This document shows, piece after piece, positions 36,230 to 45,201 of a stretch of 64,000 nucleotides of DNA. The first letter of the stretch is position 1, and the number at the start of each line of letters is the position of its first letter. The DNA lies in assembly GCF_008801605.1 (NCBI RefSeq), contig NZ_VZPJ01000016.1, positions 62,001 to 126,000 on the forward strand, in the 5' to 3' direction. Both the position numbers and the translations under genes were made by a program. The stretch comes from Pseudomonas brassicacearum subsp. brassicacearum. Its GTDB lineage: Bacteria > Pseudomonadota > Gammaproteobacteria > Pseudomonadales > Pseudomonadaceae. The notes under the pieces were generated by a model. The model did not search any database and was not told the DNA's origin. It saw only the letters and a list, made by a program, of their open reading frames with translations.

Positions 36230-38137
36230 TTATCGGGCAATCGCGTGCTTGCGCAGCTTGCGGTAGAGGGTATTGCGGCTGATCCCCAGTTGCTCGGCAG
36301 TGTGGGTCATGTGCCAGCGCTGGCGCTCCAGCGCATCGAGCAATGCCAACCGTTCGGCATCCTCCAGCGGCCGCTCCGCCACCGTTTCAACCAGCGCAAT
36401 CGACGGACGCTGGCGGATCATCGCCGGCAAGTCCTCCAGCCCGATCCGCCCGCCGTCGCACAGCGCGGCAAGGGTCCGCAGCACGTTGCGCAATTGCCGC
36501 ACGTTGCCCGGCCAGTCGAACCCCAGCAACGCCTGGCGCGCCGGTTCGTCGATGGACACCGTCTCGGCCCCGCTCTCTTCCGCCAACAGAAAATCCAGCA
36601 ACTGCGACTTGTCGCTGCGCTCGCGCAACGCCGGCAACGGGATTTCCAGGCCGTTGAGCCGGTAGTACAAATCCTCACGAAAACTGCCGTCCTGCACCCG
36701 ATCCAGCAACTGCCGGTGAGTGGCGCTGATGATGCGCACGTTCACCGCCTCGGGCTCGCCGCCGATGGGCACCACTTGGCGATCCTCCAGCACCCGCAGC
36801 AAGCGGGTCTGCAAGGCCAGGGGCATGTCGCCGATTTCATCGAGGAACAGCGTGCCGCCGTCGGCCTGTTGCAACTTGCCACGCATGCCTTCCTTGCGCG
36901 CGCCGGTGAAGCTGCCGCCGCGATAGCCAAACAGCTCGCTCTCGATCAGGCTTTCCGGGATGGCCGCGCAGTTGAGGGCGACGAAATGCTTGCCGGCGCG
37001 CTGGCTGGCGTGATGCACGGCCTTGGCAAACGCCTCCTTGCCGGAGCCGGTTTCGCCCTGAATCAGCAGCGGCACATCGCGCTCGAACACCCGCAGCGCC
37101 TTGCGAAAATGTTCCTGCAACGCCGCATCCCCCAGGCAGATGCCCGGCAGCCGTGCGGGCTCGATAATCTTGAGCGCTGCCGCAACCGGCACCGGCACGC
37201 TGCGCGGCTGCCCACGCAGCACGGCGAACAAATGCCGGCCGTCACGGGTGCGCAGCGGCCAACTCGCACTGGCATTTACACTCGCGCGGCCGAGCAATTC
37301 GTCCAACGAACAGTCGAAAAAGTCCCCCACCCGCTGCCCCAGCAAGCTGCCGCGAATATGCCCCAGCAGGTTCAGCGCACTCTGGTTGACGGCGCTGATC
37401 CGCCCTTCGCCGTCGAACGCCATCAGGCCTTCGCTGAACAGCCCCACGGACTCAGCCTGCAGATGGAAGCGCAGCAGCCATTGATTGTCGAAGCAACGCA
37501 GGAAGTAGCAGCTCTCGATCATCTTCGCCGAGAGATTGACCAGGGCCATGGTGTGGAACTGGCTCTGGCGCGACACGTCCGGCCGGGCCGAAGACACGTC
37601 GAGCACCGCCAGCAGCTCGCCCTGGGGGTCGAAGACCGGGCTGGCCGAGCAGGTCAGGCCGGTGTGGCGGCCGCGAAAATGTTCTTCCTGGTGGATGGTC
37701 AGGGCCTGGCGCTCCACCAGGCAGGTGCCGATGCCGTTGGTGCCTTCGCAGGCTTCGCTCCAATCGGCGCCGAGCCAGAGGCCGGCCCGTTCGAAAATCT
37801 TCCGTTCGCTGGGGGCGGTGACGCAGTTGAGGATCACGCCCCGGGCGTCGGTCAGCAACACCGCGTGGCCAGCGCCGGAGAGTTGCTGGTGCAGGCTGGT
37901 CATTTCATTGCCGGCGATGTGCAGCACCTGTTGCAAGCGCTCGCGGCTTTCCAGCACCCGGCCATGTTCGAGCACCGTCGGCGCCAGGTTCTGGGCCGGG
38001 TCGAGGTGATAGTCCTCGAGGCAGCGCAACCAGGAACGGGCAATCGACGGATCGCTGCCAGGGCCCTGCAAATGGGCCTTGCCCTGGGTGACCGTCAGGA
38101 CTTGCTGGGCATGGCGACTCAAATGGTTGCTGTGCAT
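36230..38137 (-). CDS. Sigma-54-dependent activator, AcoR type (ethanolamine regulator, EatR-like)
   Basis: A 635-residue enhancer-binding protein. Residues about 60-210 are a GAF-like sensor and about 225-310 a PAS-like region (MAFDGEGRISAVNQSALNLLGH). The AAA+ domain has Walker A GETGSGKE (361-368) and GGTLFLDEI (427-435). The sigma-54 contact loop reads GSFTGA (408-413) instead of GAFTGA. A Fis-type helix-turn-helix ends the protein (HTAEQLGISRNTLYRKL). It is divergent from the aldehyde dehydrogenase gene, which has a -24/-12 promoter. The gene order matches the ethanolamine regulator region next to mpl in P. aeruginosa. No -24/-12 site was sought for its own promoter. Confidence 0.9.
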   Translation of the reverse strand: MHSNHLSRHAQQVLTVTQGKAHLQGPGSDPSIARSWLRCLEDYHLDPAQNLAPTVLEHGRVLESRERLQQVLHIAGNEMTSLHQQLSGAGHAVLLTDARGVILNCVTAPSERKIFERAGLWLGADWSEACEGTNGIGTCLVERQALTIHQEEHFRGRHTGLTCSASPVFDPQGELLAVLDVSSARPDVSRQSQFHTMALVNLSAKMIESCYFLRCFDNQWLLRFHLQAESVGLFSEGLMAFDGEGRISAVNQSALNLLGHIRGSLLGQRVGDFFDCSLDELLGRASVNASASWPLRTRDGRHLFAVLRGQPRSVPVPVAAALKIIEPARLPGICLGDAALQEHFRKALRVFERDVPLLIQGETGSGKEAFAKAVHHASQRAGKHFVALNCAAIPESLIESELFGYRGGSFTGARKEGMRGKLQQADGGTLFLDEIGDMPLALQTRLLRVLEDRQVVPIGGEPEAVNVRIISATHRQLLDRVQDGSFREDLYYRLNGLEIPLPALRERSDKSQLLDFLLAEESGAETVSIDEPARQALLGFDWPGNVRQLRNVLRTLAALCDGGRIGLEDLPAMIRQRPSIALVETVAERPLEDAERLALLDALERQRWHMTHTAEQLGISRNTLYRKLRKHAIAR

Positions 38138-38193
38138 TTCTTATTGTTCTCCCCGAAGGTTGCGGCCTGCTGGAGCAACTGTCGAACCTGGCC

Positions 38194-38285
38194 CCTGTGG
38201 GAGCAAGGCTTGCCCGCGATGAACGATGACGCGCAGGTCAGTTGAACCGCGTCGTGGCTATCGCGGGCAAGCCTTGCTCCCACAG
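38194..38285. repeat. REP-type inverted pair
   Basis: Forward GTGGGAGCAAGGCTTGC and inverse GCGGGCAAGCCTTGCTCC cores in the 455-base divergent region between the activator and aldehyde dehydrogenase genes. The rest of that region holds repeated CTGTC and GTCACAC words (38378-38445) and the sigma-54 promoter. Confidence 0.85.
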
Positions 38286-38377
38286 ACCTTGCCCCCACAG
38301 ACCTTTGTTCCCGCAGGAGCTGTGCTGAATGTTCAGCATCCTCCAGCCCAACCGCCTTTGCAATGCTGGCGCGACCT

Positions 38378-38445
38378 GTCAGTCACAGACTGTCTCGCAT
38401 CTGGCACAAACTGTCACACCCGCTGTATCGCAAGCGTCACACAAC
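38378..38445. promoter_or_regulatory. Possible upstream activator sites for the sigma-54 regulator
   Basis: Repeated short words CTGTCAGTC, ACTGTCTCG, ACTGTCACAC and GCGTCACAC lie 60-130 bases upstream of the -24 element, a usual distance for enhancer binding. No footprint knowledge; inference from position and repetition. Confidence 0.4.
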
Positions 38446-38504
38446 CCATCCGTTTGTCCGACCAACTCCTCCTAAAGTCTTGATTTACGGGCCCTGCAAG
38501 GCAA

Positions 38505-38520
38505 TGGCCCAACCTTTGCT
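38505..38520 (+). promoter_or_regulatory. Sigma-54 (-24/-12) promoter of the aldehyde dehydrogenase gene
   Basis: TGGCCCAACCTTTGCT matches the consensus TGGCAC-N5-TTGCA with exact spacing and both invariant GG and GC dinucleotides. It lies 73 bases before the ATG, facing the gene of a sigma-54 activator. Confidence 0.78.
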
Positions 38521-38592
38521 CTAGGCTTAATTACCGGCGCTCAATTTTGCGCGGCCCTCCCGTATAAGCACAAAAGCCAAGGAGAACTCATC

Positions 38593-40113
38593 ATGCGTTA
38601 CGCTCACCCCGGTACTGAAGGCGCTATCGTTTCGTTCAAGAGCAAATACGGTAACTACATCGGCGGCGAGTTCGTCGCGCCTGTCAAAGGTCAGTACTTC
38701 ACCAATACTTCCCCGGTCAATGGCGAGGTCATTGCCGAATTCCCGCGCTCCACAGCCGAAGACATCGAAAAGGCCCTGGATGCCGCCCACGCTGCCGCTG
38801 ATGCCTGGGGTGCCACGTCGGTCCAGGCCCGTTCGCTGATCCTGCTGAAAATCGCCGACCGCATCGAAGCCAACCTCGAAGTGCTGGCGATCACCGAATC
38901 CTGGGACAACGGCAAGGCCGTGCGTGAAACCCTCAACGCCGACATCCCCCTGGCCGCCGACCACTTCCGCTACTTCGCCGGTTGCCTGCGGGCCCAGGAA
39001 GGCAGCGCCGCCGAGATCGACGGCAACACCGTGGCCTACCACATCCATGAACCGCTGGGCGTGGTCGGGCAGATCATCCCGTGGAACTTCCCGCTGCTGA
39101 TGGCCGCCTGGAAACTCGCCCCGGCGCTGGCCGCCGGTAACTGCGTGGTGCTCAAGCCGGCCGAGCAAACCCCACTGGGCATCTGCGTGCTCATGGAGCT
39201 GATCGGCGACCTGCTGCCGCCTGGCGTACTGAACGTGGTGCAAGGTTTCGGCAAAGAAGCCGGTGAAGCCCTCGCCACCAGCAAGCGCATCGCCAAGATC
39301 GCCTTTACCGGTTCCACCCCGGTGGGCTCGCACATCATGAAATGCGCCGCCGAGAACATCATCCCGTCTACCGTGGAACTGGGTGGCAAGTCGCCGAACA
39401 TCTTCTTCGAAGACATCATGCAAGCCGAGCCGAGCTTCATCGAGAAAGCCGCCGAAGGCCTGGTACTGGCGTTCTTCAACCAGGGCGAAGTCTGCACCTG
39501 CCCATCCCGCGCCCTGGTGCAGGAGTCGATCTACGACGAATTCATGCAAGTGGTGATGAAGAAAGTCCTGCAGATCAAACGCGGCGACCCGCTGGACACC
39601 GAGACCATGGTCGGCGCCCAGGCGTCCGAGCAGCAATTCGACAAGATTCTTTCGTACCTGGAAATCGCCAAGGGCGAAGGCGCCGAGCTGCTGACCGGTG
39701 GCAAGGTGGAAAAACTCGAGGGCAACCTGGCGACCGGGTATTACATCCAGCCGACCCTGCTCAAGGGCACCAACAAGATGCGCGTGTTCCAGGAAGAAAT
39801 CTTTGGCCCTGTGGTGAGCATCACCACCTTCAAGGACGAAGCCGAAGCCCTGGCGATCGCCAACGACACCGAGTTCGGCCTCGGTGCCGGCCTCTGGACC
39901 CGCGACATCAACCGCGCCTACCGCATGGGCCGGGCGATCAAGGCCGGTCGCGTGTGGACCAACTGCTACCACCTGTACCCGGCGCATGCCGCGTTCGGTG
40001 GCTACAAGAAGTCCGGCGTCGGGCGTGAGACGCACAAGATGATGCTCGACCATTACCAGCAGACCAAGAATTTGCTGGTGAGCTACGACATTAATCCGTT
40101 GGGGTTCTTCTAA
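38593..40113 (+). CDS. exaC: NAD-dependent aldehyde dehydrogenase (ExaC/AldB type)
   Basis: A 506-residue aldehyde dehydrogenase. The Asn of IIPWNFPLLMAAWKLAPAL, the general-base Glu in VELGGKSPNI and the catalytic Cys in NQGEVCTCPSR are present. Its position between the AcoR-type activator and the ethanolamine permease indicates it oxidises acetaldehyde released by ethanolamine ammonia-lyase. ATG at 38593 has AAGGAG upstream (MRYAHPGTEGAIVSFKSKYGNYI). The equivalent P. aeruginosa gene is also described as a hydrazone dehydrogenase, so a wider substrate range is possible. Confidence 0.93.
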   Translation: MRYAHPGTEGAIVSFKSKYGNYIGGEFVAPVKGQYFTNTSPVNGEVIAEFPRSTAEDIEKALDAAHAAADAWGATSVQARSLILLKIADRIEANLEVLAITESWDNGKAVRETLNADIPLAADHFRYFAGCLRAQEGSAAEIDGNTVAYHIHEPLGVVGQIIPWNFPLLMAAWKLAPALAAGNCVVLKPAEQTPLGICVLMELIGDLLPPGVLNVVQGFGKEAGEALATSKRIAKIAFTGSTPVGSHIMKCAAENIIPSTVELGGKSPNIFFEDIMQAEPSFIEKAAEGLVLAFFNQGEVCTCPSRALVQESIYDEFMQVVMKKVLQIKRGDPLDTETMVGAQASEQQFDKILSYLEIAKGEGAELLTGGKVEKLEGNLATGYYIQPTLLKGTNKMRVFQEEIFGPVVSITTFKDEAEALAIANDTEFGLGAGLWTRDINRAYRMGRAIKAGRVWTNCYHLYPAHAAFGGYKKSGVGRETHKMMLDHYQQTKNLLVSYDINPLGFF

Positions 40114-40136
40114 CCTGCGGGAAATTGCGCCCGGCT

Positions 40137-40245
40137 GATCGTTCCCACGCTCTGCGTGGGAATGCCTCTACGGACGCTCCGCGTTCGGCTCTTTGGGACG
40201 CGGAGCGTCCCTGGCTGTGTTCCCACGCAGAGCGTGGGAACAATC
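40137..40245. repeat. Palindromic repeat, GATCGTTCCCACGC family
   Basis: About 109-base palindrome between the aldehyde dehydrogenase gene and the sigma-54 promoter of the permease gene. Confidence 0.85.
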
Positions 40246-40276
40246 AAAATCAAACAACAACGCCGTCCCACCGCTC

Positions 40277-40292
40277 TGGCATGAGCCTTGCG
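40277..40292 (+). promoter_or_regulatory. Sigma-54 (-24/-12) promoter of the ethanolamine permease gene
   Basis: TGGCATGAGCCTTGCG fits TGGCAC-N5-TTGCA with the correct spacing and the invariant GG/GC pair, 64 bases before the ATG at 40357. It suggests a second transcript in the regulon starting after the intergenic repeat. Confidence 0.75.
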
Positions 40293-40356
40293 TGCCCGCT
40301 CCACAGCAATCCCGAAAGTCCAACAGATCAAACAATAAAAAAGACAGAGAGGACTT

Positions 40357-41727
40357 ATGACTTCTACCACTCAACTCAAACCCACACTCGGCACCCTGCA
40401 TTTATGGGGCATCGCCGTCGGCCTGGTGATTTCCGGTGAATACTTCGGCTGGAGCTACGGCTGGGGCACCGCAGGGACCCTCGGGTTTCTCGTCACCGCC
40501 CTCATGGTGGCGTTGATGTACACCTGCTTCATCTTCAGCTTCACCGAACTGACTACCGCGATTCCTCACGCCGGCGGGCCTTTTGCCTACAGCCGACGGG
40601 CCTTCGGCGAGAAAGGCGGGTTGATCGCCGGGATCGCCACCCTGATCGAATTCGTCTTTGCGCCCCCGGCCATCGCCATGGCGATTGGCGCCTACCTCAA
40701 CGTGCAATTCCCCGAGCTGGACCCCAAGCTGGCGGCGGTCGGCGCGTACATCGTGTTCATGACCCTGAATATCCTCGGCGTCAGCATTGCCGCGGCGTTC
40801 GAACTGGTGGTCACCGTGCTGGCGGTCGCCGAGTTGCTGGTGTTCATGGGCGTGGTCGCGCCGGGCTTCAGCTTCAGTAACTTCGTGCTCAACGGCTGGG
40901 CCGGCTCCAATGAGTTCAGCCTCGCCTCGATCCCGGGCATTTTCGCGGCGATCCCCTTCGCGATCTGGTTCTTCCTCGCCATCGAAGGCGCGGCCATGGC
41001 CGCCGAAGAAGCCAAGGACCCGAAACGCACGATTCCCCGCGCCTATGTCAGCGGCATCCTGACCCTGGTGTTCCTGGCCATCGGCGTGATGATCATGGCC
41101 GGCGGCGTGGGCGACTGGCGCACCCTGTCGAACATCAACGACCCGCTGCCCCAGGCCATGAAGGCCGTGGTCGGCAACAATTCAACGTGGATGCACATGC
41201 TGGTGTGGATCGGCCTGTTCGGCCTGGTGGCGAGTTTCCACGGGATCATCCTCGGCTACTCGCGGCAGTTCTTCGCCCTGGCCAGGGCCGGTTACCTGCC
41301 CCGAGGCCTGGCGAAGCTGTCGCGCTTCCAGACCCCGCACCGGGCGATCCTGGCCGGCGGCGTCATCGGCATCGCGGCGATCTACAGCGATGGCCTGGTC
41401 AACCTGCAAGGCATGACGCTGACGGCGGCGATGATCACCATGTCGGTGTTCGGCGCCATCGTCATGTACATCATCAGCATGCTCAGCCTGTTCAGGCTGC
41501 GTAAGACCGAACCTAACCTGGAACGCACCTTCCGCGCCCCGGGCTACCCGATCGTGCCGGGCATTGCGCTGTTCCTGGCGGTGGTGTGCCTGGTGGCGAT
41601 GGCGTGGTTCAACACCGTGATCGGGCTGGTGTTCCTGGCGTTCATGGTGGTCGGCTACCTGTATTTCCAATTGACCGCCAAGCAACGCTCCGATGCCCCG
41701 GCGGACGCTATGCTCACAGGTATCTGA
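40357..41727 (+). CDS. eat: Ethanolamine permease
   Basis: A 456-residue APC-superfamily transporter with about twelve membrane helices. It begins LGTLHLWGIAVGLVISGEYFGWSYGW, strongly typical of ethanolamine permeases, and has GGPFAYSRRAFGEKGG and FHGIILGYSRQFFALARAGYLPR. It would import ethanolamine for EutBC, encoded downstream. ATG at 40357 follows AGAGAGGA. It carries its own sigma-54 promoter. Confidence 0.92.
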   Translation: MTSTTQLKPTLGTLHLWGIAVGLVISGEYFGWSYGWGTAGTLGFLVTALMVALMYTCFIFSFTELTTAIPHAGGPFAYSRRAFGEKGGLIAGIATLIEFVFAPPAIAMAIGAYLNVQFPELDPKLAAVGAYIVFMTLNILGVSIAAAFELVVTVLAVAELLVFMGVVAPGFSFSNFVLNGWAGSNEFSLASIPGIFAAIPFAIWFFLAIEGAAMAAEEAKDPKRTIPRAYVSGILTLVFLAIGVMIMAGGVGDWRTLSNINDPLPQAMKAVVGNNSTWMHMLVWIGLFGLVASFHGIILGYSRQFFALARAGYLPRGLAKLSRFQTPHRAILAGGVIGIAAIYSDGLVNLQGMTLTAAMITMSVFGAIVMYIISMLSLFRLRKTEPNLERTFRAPGYPIVPGIALFLAVVCLVAMAWFNTVIGLVFLAFMVVGYLYFQLTAKQRSDAPADAMLTGI

Positions 41728-41789
41728 AGTTGCACCGGCACCGGGCCGAGGGCCTGGTGCCTGCTATTTAAAAGTGCACACAGTTCCCT

Positions 41790-42012
41790 TCCTGTGTGGG
41801 AAAACTCTTGGGAAGGCTCTGTGGGAGGGGCTCTGTGGGAAGGACTCTGTGGGAAGGACTCTGTGGGAGCAAAGCTTGCTCGCGATAGCGGTGTATCAGT
41901 GGAGAATACTTTTCTGACACTCCGCTATCGCGAGCAAGCTTTGCTCCCACAAGGTTCTTCCACAAGGCTCTCCCACTGGGCTCTCTCACTGGGTTCTTCC
42001 ACAGGGTTGGAT
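41790..42012. repeat. REP pair with mirrored 14-base tandem repeats on its outer edges
   Basis: A REP pair (cores at about 41864-41888 and 41926-41950) is flanked on the left by units of CTGTGGGAAGGACT type (41790-41866). On the right are inverse, diverged units (CCACAAGGTTCTT, CCCACTGGGCTCT). It fills most of the 330-base gap between eat and eutB. Confidence 0.8.
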
Positions 42013-42057
42013 CTGTGGTGTATTTGAGTATTTAGAGAACCAGGAGGACACCGCCCC

Positions 42058-43452
42058 ATGGCCGCATTCGCCCATTCCGTCGGCGCCCAGACCTATCGCT
42101 TCGACAGCCTCAAAGACCTGATGGCCAAGGCCAGCCCGGCGCGTTCCGGGGATTTTTTGGCCGAGGTCGCCGCGCTCAACGATGGTGAGCGCGTGGCCGC
42201 GCAAATGGCCCTGGCCGACCTGCCCCTCAGCCATTTCCTGCAAGAAATGCTGATTCCTTACGAGGTCGACGAAGTCACCCGGCTGATCGTCGACACTCAC
42301 GATAAACAAGCTTTCGCCACCGTCAGCCACCTCACCGTCGGCGGTTTTCGCGATTGGCTGCTCAGCGACGCCGCCGATGAACAGAGCCTGCGGGCGCTGG
42401 CCCCGGGCCTGACGCCGGAAATGGTCGCCGCCGTGTCGAAGATCATGCGCGTGCAAGACCTGGTGCTGGTGGCGCAAAAGATCCGCGTGGTGACCAAGTT
42501 CCGCGGCACCCTCGGCCTGCGCGGGCGCCTGTCCACCCGCCTGCAACCCAACCACCCCACCGACGAACCCGCCGGCATCGCCGCGAGCATCCTCGACGGC
42601 CTGCTCTACGGCAACGGCGACGCCATGATCGGCATCAACCCGGCCACCGACAGCACCGCCTCGATCTGCGCCATGCTGGAAATGCTCGACGCCATCATCC
42701 AGCGCTACGACATCCCCACCCAGGGCTGCGTGCTGACCCACGTCACCACCTCCATCGAAGCGGCAAACCGTGGCGTGCCCCTGGACTTGGTGTTCCAGTC
42801 CATCGCCGGCACCGAAGCGGCCAACGCCAGTTTCGGCATCAGCCTGAGCGTCTTGAAAGAAGGCTACGACGCCGGGCTCAGCCTGAATCGCGGCACCTTG
42901 GGCAACAACCTGATGTATTTCGAAACCGGCCAGGGCAGCGCCCTGTCAGCCAACGCCCACCACGGCGTCGATCAACAGACCTGCGAGACCCGGGCCTACG
43001 CCGTGGCACGGCATTTCAACCCGTTCCTGGTGAACACAGTTGTAGGATTCATCGGCCCGGAGTACCTGTACAACGGCAAACAGATCATCCGCGCCGGCCT
43101 CGAAGACCACTTCTGCGGCAAGCTTTTGGGCGTGCCGATGGGTTGCGACATCTGCTACACCAACCACGCCGAAGCCGACCAGGACGACATGGACACCCTG
43201 CTGACCCTGCTGGGCGTGGCCGGGATCAACTTCATCATGGGCATCCCCGGCTCCGACGACATCATGCTCAACTACCAGACCACCTCGTTCCACGACGCCC
43301 TCTACGCCCGCCAGACCCTGGGCCTGAAACCGGCGCCGGAATTCGAAACATGGCTGGCGAACATGGGCATCTTCACCCAGGCCGATGGCCGGGTGCGGTT
43401 CGGCGACAACCTGCCACCGGCGTTTCGTCACGCATTAGCTCATTTGGGATAA
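42058..43452 (+). CDS. eutB: Ethanolamine ammonia-lyase, large subunit
   Basis: Adenosylcobalamin-dependent lyase that converts ethanolamine to acetaldehyde and ammonia; 464 residues, the usual size. Signatures include FRGTLGLRGRLSTRLQPNHPTDEPAGIAASI-type residues, GDAMIGINPATDS, MYFETGQGSALSANAHHGVDQQT and GCDICYTNHAEADQDDMD. ATG at 42058 follows AGGAGGAC. eutC is 27 bases downstream. No EutA reactivase or microcompartment genes are in the window, and no cobalamin riboswitch was seen. Confidence 0.97.
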   Translation: MAAFAHSVGAQTYRFDSLKDLMAKASPARSGDFLAEVAALNDGERVAAQMALADLPLSHFLQEMLIPYEVDEVTRLIVDTHDKQAFATVSHLTVGGFRDWLLSDAADEQSLRALAPGLTPEMVAAVSKIMRVQDLVLVAQKIRVVTKFRGTLGLRGRLSTRLQPNHPTDEPAGIAASILDGLLYGNGDAMIGINPATDSTASICAMLEMLDAIIQRYDIPTQGCVLTHVTTSIEAANRGVPLDLVFQSIAGTEAANASFGISLSVLKEGYDAGLSLNRGTLGNNLMYFETGQGSALSANAHHGVDQQTCETRAYAVARHFNPFLVNTVVGFIGPEYLYNGKQIIRAGLEDHFCGKLLGVPMGCDICYTNHAEADQDDMDTLLTLLGVAGINFIMGIPGSDDIMLNYQTTSFHDALYARQTLGLKPAPEFETWLANMGIFTQADGRVRFGDNLPPAFRHALAHLG

Positions 43453-43479
43453 GCCGCATTGGGGATGAGAGAACTGCCC

Positions 43480-44304
43480 ATGGACAAAAAACCTGTCGAC
43501 CCACAAAACCCTTGGCTGAACCTGCGCAACCTGACCCCGGCGCGCATCGCCCTGGGCCGCACCGGCACCAGCCTGCCGACCCAGGCGCAACTGGACTTTC
43601 AATACGCCCACGCCCAGGCCCGCGATGCCGTGCACCTGGCGTTCGACCACCAGGGCATTCGCGCCCAACTGAGCGAGCGCGGCCGTGAAAGCCTGCTGCT
43701 CCACAGCGCGGCGGCCGACCGACACAGTTATCTACAGCGCCCGGACCTGGGCCGACGGCTCGACGACGCCTCCGCGCAGGTCCTGGAGGATTACGCGGCG
43801 GCCCACCCTGGCGGCGTGGATCTGGCCATCGTCGTGGCTGACGGCCTGTCGGCGCTGGCGGTGCATCGCCATACCTTGCCGTTCCTGGCGCGGCTGGAAG
43901 AGCAGATCGCTGCTGACGGTTGGTCTGTGTCGCCAATAGTTTTAGTGGAGCAAGGCCGCGTTGCCGTGGCCGATGAAGTGGCACAGCGGCTCGGCGCGAA
44001 AATGTCGGTGATCCTGATCGGCGAACGCCCCGGCCTCAGCTCCCCCGACAGCCTGGGGCTGTATTTCACCTACGCCCCCAAGGTCGGCCTGACCGATGCC
44101 TATCGCAACTGCATCTCCAATGTCCGCCTCGAAGGTTTGAGTTACGGCATGGCCGCCCACCGCCTGATCTACCTGATGCGCGAAGCCTGTCGCCGCCAGC
44201 TCTCGGGGGTCAATCTGAAGGACGAAGCCCAGGTTCACACTCTGGATTCGGAAAACGCTGCCGATATGAAAGGTAACTTCCTACTGGCGCCGCCCCGAAA
44301 CTGA
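43480..44304 (+). CDS. eutC: Ethanolamine ammonia-lyase, small subunit
   Basis: A 274-residue partner of EutB. Typical segments are LRNLTPARIALGRTGTSLPT, FAHAQARDAVH-like residues, LAIVVADGLSALAVHRH and FTYAPKVGLTDAYRNCISNVR. The ATG at 43480 gives MDKKPVDPQNPW, matching the family's start; ATG at 43465 or TTG at 43459 would add 5-7 residues and cannot be excluded. Confidence 0.95.
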   Translation: MDKKPVDPQNPWLNLRNLTPARIALGRTGTSLPTQAQLDFQYAHAQARDAVHLAFDHQGIRAQLSERGRESLLLHSAAADRHSYLQRPDLGRRLDDASAQVLEDYAAAHPGGVDLAIVVADGLSALAVHRHTLPFLARLEEQIAADGWSVSPIVLVEQGRVAVADEVAQRLGAKMSVILIGERPGLSSPDSLGLYFTYAPKVGLTDAYRNCISNVRLEGLSYGMAAHRLIYLMREACRRQLSGVNLKDEAQVHTLDSENAADMKGNFLLAPPRN

Positions 44305-44411
44305 TCCGTTTATCCGATTGCGTTTTTGATCCGCTTTCAGGCAGCATCAAAAGCACGGCAGCGCGATGTTGTTGTCTGAATATCTGTCGACCTTTGCAGA
44401 CGAGACCTACC

Positions 44412-44873
44412 ATGCGGATTATCCAAGCGACCCTGGAACACCTGGACCTGCTGACCCCATTGTTCGTCAAATACCGGGAATTCTACGGCTCCCTGCCCTA
44501 CCCGGATTCGTCCCGAGCCTTTCTCGAAAAACGCCTGCGCCGCAAGGAATCGGTGATCTACCTGGCCTTGCCCGATGACGATGACAGCAAATTGCTGGGC
44601 TTTTGCCAGCTCTACCCAAGCTTCTCGTCGCTGTCGCTCAAGCGCGTGTGGATCCTCAACGACATCTACGTCGCCGAAGACGCCCGCCGCCAACTGGTGG
44701 CCGACAACCTGATCCGCACCGCGAAAAAAATGGCCAAGGAAACCAACGCCGTACGCATGCGCGTCTCCACCAGCAGCAATAACGACGTGGCGCAGAAGAC
44801 CTACGAGTCGATTGGGTTCAAGGAAGACACCGAGTTCAAGAACTACGTGTTGCCGATCAGCGACGGGATCTGA
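44412..44873 (+). CDS. GNAT-family N-acetyltransferase
   Basis: A 153-residue GNAT protein: IIQATLEHLDLLTPLFVKYREFY at the N-terminus, LGFCQLYPSFSSLSLKRVWILNDIYVAEDARR (beta4 and the acetyl-CoA loop) and the C-terminal VAQKTYESIGFKEDTEFKNYVLPI. Substrate unknown. ATG at 44412 is chosen; an in-frame start lies 6 codons upstream. It follows eutC but is probably separate. Confidence 0.9.
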   Translation: MRIIQATLEHLDLLTPLFVKYREFYGSLPYPDSSRAFLEKRLRRKESVIYLALPDDDDSKLLGFCQLYPSFSSLSLKRVWILNDIYVAEDARRQLVADNLIRTAKKMAKETNAVRMRVSTSSNNDVAQKTYESIGFKEDTEFKNYVLPISDGI

Positions 44874-44936
44874 GCCGTTGGGAGCAATGTTGGATGTGAT
44901 GGTTGGGGACATATCCATTGCTGCGGTGATGGCGGC

Positions 44937-45190
44937 TTAGGGTTCCGCCCTTACGGCGGGTCACTTTCGAAAAGCCCGGAAGCCGGCCCAGTCGAAAGTA
45001 ACCAAAGCGCTTTATGCCCCACCACTTGGTGCCTCGCTTAGGCTCGGCATGCCCTCACTCCGGCATTGCTCCGTGGGCCCGCCGCGAAGGGCCCTCCATG
45101 GCCCAGCGCGGCTATCCCGGCATCCATGCCGGGATACCCACTCCACAATGCCTGCGTTCGGCCAGCGTGGTTAACGGGGCCCCAAGATCA
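44937..45190. repeat. Long structured repeat, third copy
   Basis: Direct copy of the element at 14063-14350. It keeps GGCGGGTCAC and CATCCATGCCGGGATAC, but the hairpin arms are ACTTTCGA/TCGAAAGT instead of ACTTTTGG/CCAAAAGT, so both arms changed together. It is the first part of the 950-base gene-free stretch 44874-45823. Confidence 0.8.
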
Positions 45191-45201
45191 ACGTCCACCG
45201 C

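Noticed and set aside
36230..36250. Sigma-54 regulator annotated as a truncated gene because its last codons border a repeat
   Set aside because: The Fis-type helix-turn-helix is complete and ends with the expected KLRKHAIAR before the stop.
41728..42057. Cobalamin riboswitch before eutB
   Set aside because: The gap is filled by REP and 14-base repeats; no B12-box-like sequence was seen.
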